Part shown: positions 36,832-40,053 of the stretch, one piece after another
Position numbering within the stretch: position 1 is the first letter of the stretch
How the letters are laid out: the number at the start of each line of letters is the position of its first letter
DNA from: a virus
Direction: 5' to 3' (one strand)
DNA length: 40,053 nt
IMG/VR virus record: IMGVR_UViG_3300046507_000335
Coordinates: 1 to 40,053 of that record
Notes under the pieces: model-generated
What the model saw: the letters and a program-made list of their open reading frames with translations, nothing else
What the model was told of the DNA's origin: nothing
Databases searched by the model: none
Position numbers and translations under genes: made by a program

Positions 36832-38799
36832 ATGACCTCAAGTTTGTTACACCCAAAATATCGTCCCGATATCGACGGCCTTCGGGCCGTCGCAGTGTTG
36901 TCCGTAGTTTTATTCCATGCATTTCCAACTCTAATTCGCGGTGGCTTCATCGGGGTTGATATTTTTTTTGTAATATCCGGTTTTCTCATATCAACAATAA
37001 TTTTCAAAAGTCTTGACGCTGGAACTTTCAGCTTCGGCGAGTTTTATGCCCGCAGGATAAAACGAATATTTCCAGCGTTGCTGGTTGTTCTGGTGTTCTG
37101 CTATGTGTTCGGGTGGTATTCGTTGCTTGCGGATGAATATGCGCAACTTGGAAAGCACATAGTCTCGGGCGCTGGGTTCGTTTCAAACCTGACGCTTCTT
37201 CGCGAAGCTGGGTATTTCGATAGCTCGGCTGACACTAAACCACTGCTCCACCTGTGGAGCCTGGGTATTGAGGAACAGTTCTACCTGTTCTGGCCGGTCG
37301 CGGTATTCATTGCCTGGAGGCTTCGGTCCAGCCTCTGGATGCTGACCGCTGCTCTGTCTGTGGTGTTTTTCCTGCTGAACCTTTCCATGGTCGGCACCAA
37401 CCCAACGGCTACCTTCTATTCCCCCCACACCAGATTCTGGGAGCTGCTGCTTGGCAGTCTGTTGGCCTGGTGCACCATCTATCTTCCCGGCCGCGCAACC
37501 CTGACTGGAGCGACTTCATCCAACGTGCAATCACTGTTGGGCGTTGGGCTTCTTGCGGCGGGATTCCTTTTCATCACCAAGGACATTGGCTTCCCGGGCA
37601 AGTGGGCGCTCGTCCCGGTCATCGGCGCGGCCCTGATCATCGCCGCTGGCCCCTCTGCCTTCATCAACCGCTACGTGCTCTCCCACAAGGTCATGGTTTG
37701 GTTTGGCCTGATCAGCTTCCCGCTTTACCTGTGGCACTGGCCGATCCTGACGTTTGCAAGGATCATCGAGGGCGGAACGCCGAGTTCCGCGTTGCGAGCT
37801 GCAGCGGTTGTTGCCTCGATCCTCTTAGCGTGGGTTACCTATAAACTCATCGAGCAGCCTCTGCGAAAAAGTCAGGGGCAGTACAAGGCTGTTGGCCTGG
37901 TCGGCTTGATGTTCGCCGTTGGCCTGGTCGGCTTTGTCACCTATCGCAACGATGGCCTGGCCGGCCGAGAGTTTCCCAGTGAGGTCGCCGCGCACCTGGG
38001 CAGTGTCGCCGACTACAAAACAACCATGAAAATCTACGGCCTTGGCGAGTGCTTCATCGACTACGAACAAACCGTTGACGTTCTCGTCGCCAACAAGTGC
38101 GGCCAGCCTTCTGGAACCGGCCGGCGCCTGATCGTCTTCGGCGATTCCGAGGCGGCTCACCTCATGGGCGGTGTGAGAAAGGTTTATGCCGGCGCCGGCT
38201 TTGACATTGAGCAGTGGACCGGAACAAGTTGTCGCCCATTTGATTCCTTTATGCCGAATCCTGTCGGGCGCTGTGCCGATGTCTCTCGTCGCTTTGTGAC
38301 CAGTGTGCTGCCAACGCTTAAGGCTGGCGACGTTCTGATCGTCGGGTCAAGCTGGATAAGCTCTTTCAATGCACAAACCGGCGATGTGCTAATGAAGTCA
38401 CTGGACGGGCTCTTCGATGCTCTGAGCAAAACGCCGGCGACTGTCATCGTTTTTGGCAACACGCCCCACTTTTATGAGCACCCGGTTTCGTCGATTGCCA
38501 GGAAGATCAGCATTTCCCGAGATATGCGATATCTCAAGGCAGTGGACTACCAGCCATCGAACAAGATCATTGAAGACCTCGCATCAAAGCGGGGCGTCTT
38601 GTACTTCAATCCGTCATCGGGGCTTTGCAAGCCAGAAAACCCGCTTGAGTGCATAGCCTACGATGGAAAAAGCCTCACATTCTTTGACCGTGGACACATG
38701 TCCGAAGCCGGATCGGAGCGAGTCCTACAGAAGTTTTCCAAGGATGTGGACATAACAAACCCACTGATCGGGGCGCCAGCTATCTCTACGGTGGATTGA
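36832..38799 (+). CDS. O-antigen acetyltransferase (acyltransferase-3 plus SGNH)
   Basis: The protein (655 aa from this start) has an acyltransferase-3 domain with about ten membrane segments: YRPDIDGLRAVAVLSVVLFH (R18, H29), FIGVDIFFVISGFLISTII, LHLWSLGIEEQFYLFWPVAV. A periplasmic SGNH domain follows, with GDSEAAH (S439) and DRGHMSEAG (D619, H622). Such OafA/Oac-type enzymes carry acetyl groups across the membrane to O-antigen sugars. An alternative start at 36757 adds 25 residues. The 5' part (36.9-37.15 kb) is AT-rich while the rest is GC-rich. Next to attR, it is probably a lysogenic-conversion gene. Confidence 0.9.
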   Translation: MTSSLLHPKYRPDIDGLRAVAVLSVVLFHAFPTLIRGGFIGVDIFFVISGFLISTIIFKSLDAGTFSFGEFYARRIKRIFPALLVVLVFCYVFGWYSLLADEYAQLGKHIVSGAGFVSNLTLLREAGYFDSSADTKPLLHLWSLGIEEQFYLFWPVAVFIAWRLRSSLWMLTAALSVVFFLLNLSMVGTNPTATFYSPHTRFWELLLGSLLAWCTIYLPGRATLTGATSSNVQSLLGVGLLAAGFLFITKDIGFPGKWALVPVIGAALIIAAGPSAFINRYVLSHKVMVWFGLISFPLYLWHWPILTFARIIEGGTPSSALRAAAVVASILLAWVTYKLIEQPLRKSQGQYKAVGLVGLMFAVGLVGFVTYRNDGLAGREFPSEVAAHLGSVADYKTTMKIYGLGECFIDYEQTVDVLVANKCGQPSGTGRRLIVFGDSEAAHLMGGVRKVYAGAGFDIEQWTGTSCRPFDSFMPNPVGRCADVSRRFVTSVLPTLKAGDVLIVGSSWISSFNAQTGDVLMKSLDGLFDALSKTPATVIVFGNTPHFYEHPVSSIARKISISRDMRYLKAVDYQPSNKIIEDLASKRGVLYFNPSSGLCKPENPLECIAYDGKSLTFFDRGHMSEAGSERVLQKFSKDVDITNPLIGAPAISTVD

Positions 38800-38923
38800 G
38801 TCCGGCAAGCAGATGAAACCGCTGGCGCAGCCACCGCCAGCGGAGCCGGAAAAGTACATTGGTTAGTACATCTATTTTTTAGTGCTGCGACTTTGACCAA
38901 TGATTACTGGCAAAAATAGGAGT
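38800..38923. other. Gap between acetyltransferase and attR
   Basis: There is no ORF. A perfect 9-bp hairpin CCGCTGGCG/CGCCAGCGG (38819-38843) may end the acetyltransferase transcript, although no T-run follows directly. Two direct copies of AGTACAT (38853-38859, 38865-38871) are candidate integrase arm sites. Confidence 0.6.
38853..38872. promoter_or_regulatory. Candidate integrase arm-type sites at attR
   Basis: AGTACAT is present twice as a direct repeat 12 bp apart, the second extended to TAGTACATC, which equals nine of the ten bases of each arm of the inverted repeat before int. The sites lie 52-71 bp from the attR core, as expected for the other arm of attP. Confidence 0.5.
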
Positions 38924-38949
38924 GGTTCGATTCCTGTCTCGGGCACCAA
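38924..38949 (+). repeat. attR: attR core (26-bp direct repeat)
   Basis: This is an exact copy of the 3' end of tRNA-Thr at 101-126. The preceding sequence does not continue the tRNA, so it is only the attachment core. It marks the right end of the prophage. Confidence 0.95.
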
Positions 38950-38973
38950 GTTCTTCCAAGGGACTTTTGACTT

Positions 38974-39165
38974 CTATCCGAGCTGCGGACAGGTTTGCAG
39001 ATAGTCATCTACCGCCTCGCGAAAAGCCGCTTCCAGTTCGGCCACCGTTTGTCCTTCGTAACTCACCAGCGCCCTGATGAATAAGAGCTTTCCGAACAGG
39101 CATTTGTCCTGGGTGCTTGTTTCAATTGAGCCGACATAGCCCTTGTATTGCAATTGGCTGCTCAT
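38974..39165 (-). pseudogene. Truncated HicB-like antitoxin fragment
   Basis: The 63-aa product (QYKGYVGSIETSTQDKCLFG, then VAELEAAFREAVDDYL) matches the N-terminal HicB fold, but full HicB antitoxins are about 105-115 aa with a C-terminal ribbon-helix-helix or HTH DNA-binding domain, absent here. There is no hicA next to it. The fragment lies 24 bp outside attR, so the phage core itself does not cut it. An old deletion next to the tRNA, or a natural short form, are both possible. Confidence 0.65.
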
Positions 39166-39459
39166 GGAGTCTCGACCCTCACTGCTGAAGTCGTGGATAT
39201 TTATACGGGGTGAATCCCTGTGCATGGAACCGAGAAACTGTAACCGCGCACATACCGCGCTCCTCCATTGATTCCGGTTGTTGCACTGGCTTGCGTCTCT
39301 GTTAGGATTCCCCTGTCCCAAAAACCAACACCGTTGTTTTCAGATGATCCACGAATGGTTCTGAAGGCCAGGTGAACCGGGCTTCTAACGGCTTCCTGCG
39401 TCAGAGAGATCCTTGATGATCCAGATCCATCTTCCATTCCCCAGATCAACGAGAACGCC
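39166..39459. other. Intergenic region without recognised gene
   Basis: No coding signal stands out. A weak sigma-70-like promoter (TTGCAC at 39281, TAGGAT at 39303, 16-base gap) points toward the gene at 39460. GATCCA occurs in two nearby copies. Nothing else is seen. Confidence 0.4.
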
Positions 39460-39765
39460 ATGACTGTTAAAGCATTGTCCCAGGAAGCCAGGCACGAAGA
39501 AGCACTGAAGAAATATGTGCTGGATGCGCCCCAGTTGCTGGAAGAGATCAAGGACTTGTCCGCCGACGATCAGAAAGACCAGATCCAATGGGCATTCGAG
39601 GACGAGGCCGAAGCCCAGGGGCTGCAACCCTGGGAGTTGACGCTCAAGTACACCAGCACGCCTGAAGAGTTCGAGGTGCAGCGCCTTGCATTGCACAAGG
39701 AAGCGGCCGAGGTGTTGGGTGTGGAATGGGATGAATACTGCGAGATGAATAATCTGGTGGTCTGA
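39460..39765 (+). CDS. DUF6388-like small protein
   Basis: The 101-aa acidic helical protein (MTVKALSQEARHEEALKKYV, KDQIQWAFEDEAEAQGLQPW, ending GVEWDEYCEMNNLVV) resembles a short conserved Pseudomonas family that I recall as DUF6388. It is chromosomal, outside the prophage, between the HicB fragment and nadC. Its function is not known. Confidence 0.75.
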   Translation: MTVKALSQEARHEEALKKYVLDAPQLLEEIKDLSADDQKDQIQWAFEDEAEAQGLQPWELTLKYTSTPEEFEVQRLALHKEAAEVLGVEWDEYCEMNNLVV

Positions 39766-39789
39766 AAAACACGCGGTAAGAGCGACACT

Positions 39790-39881
39790 GTGGCGAGGGA
39801 GCTTGCTCCCGCTGGGTTGCGCAGCAACCCCAAAAAGAGGGGGCCGCTTCGCGGCCCAGCGGGAGCAAGCTCCCTCGCCAC
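39790..39881. repeat. REP-type inverted repeat pair
   Basis: A 27-bp segment (39790-39816, starting GTGGCGAGGGAGCTTGCTCC) is repeated as a perfect inverted copy at 39855-39881. Inner stems GGGTTGC/GCAACCC and GGGCCGC/GCGGCCC lie between. This is a doublet of the REP elements common between genes in Pseudomonas of the fluorescens group. It stands between two convergent genes and may also act as a bidirectional terminator. Confidence 0.85.
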
Positions 39882-39917
39882 GGACTATCTTCGTTTTGAT
39901 TGCCCGGCGTCAGCCTG

Positions 39918-40053
<136 letters not shown>

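Larger units (their letters stand above)
101..38949. mobile_element. Temperate podovirus prophage in tRNA-Thr
   Basis: The element is bounded by a perfect 26-bp direct repeat (101-126 and 38924-38949) whose left copy is the 3' end of an intact tRNA-Thr gene. It contains an integrase next to attL, a lambda-like repressor switch, leftward and rightward early operons, lysis, head, tail and ejection genes, terminase, a tailspike and a surface-modifying enzyme at the right end. The virion genes resemble short-tailed phages of the T7/BPP-1 type: portal, scaffold, capsid, tubular proteins and three long ejection proteins. All modules needed for lytic growth appear open. Damage is seen only in accessory early genes (4493-5115 and perhaps 4068-4272). 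Confidence 0.95.

Noticed and set aside
34610-38799. Diversity-generating retroelement, as in BPP-1
   Set aside because: BPP-1-like virion genes made this worth checking, but there is no reverse transcriptase gene and no template/variable repeat pair near the fibre gene.

Overview
The window is a nearly complete temperate podovirus prophage of about 38.8 kb (101-38949) in a Pseudomonas chromosome. The host assignment rests on a tRNA-Thr(CGT) gene used as attachment site, the C-terminal end of nadC on the right (tRNA-Thr next to nadC is a Pseudomonas arrangement), a Pseudomonas-type REP palindrome, and GC-rich codon use. The integration site is bounded by a perfect 26-bp direct repeat: attL is the 3' end of the intact tRNA gene, attR lies at 38924-38949. 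Right of attR are chromosomal leftovers: a HicB-like fragment, a small DUF6388-like gene, a REP palindrome and the end of nadC.

The layout is lambda-like for control and T7/BPP-1-like for the virion. At the left end are the integrase (+) and an AlpA-type excisionase candidate (-). From about 11.0 kb down to 1.5 kb runs one long leftward early operon of more than 20 tightly overlapping genes. It holds a RecT annealing protein, a YqaJ-type exonuclease, a DEDDh exonuclease broken by an extra 8-bp repeat unit, several small zinc-finger or one-helix membrane proteins, and many unknowns. The switch lies at 11.0-12.35 kb. A LexA-like repressor and a small membrane gene abutting it are read leftward, and Cro-like and CII-like genes are read rightward. 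Near-palindromic 17-bp operators flank the block; the left cluster has three at exact 23-bp spacing over a strong sigma-70 promoter, followed by a boxA/boxB-like element.

The rightward operon carries replication proteins O and P (overlapping by 230 nt in two frames), RusA and small unknowns, ending at a terminator at 15.75 kb. The late region follows: holin, SAR-type lysozyme, an Acb2-family anti-CBASS cyclic-nucleotide sponge, nested Rz/Rz1 spanins, portal, scaffold, capsid, cement protein, tail tube proteins, a GNAT enzyme, three large ejection proteins, small and large terminase, a T7-type tail fibre/beta-helix tailspike, and finally an O-antigen acetyltransferase (acyltransferase-3 plus SGNH) that probably alters the host surface in the lysogen.

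The least explained signal is a conserved sequence (AATAGTCGGGAAACCGAC, a 5-bp stem with a GAAA loop) present five times, always on the + strand and always at boundaries of late gene modules. At four of the five it is followed by a gene-specific inverted repeat that includes or abuts the ribosome-binding site or start codon of the next gene. This looks like a distributed RNA-level control element or a recombination boundary sequence.
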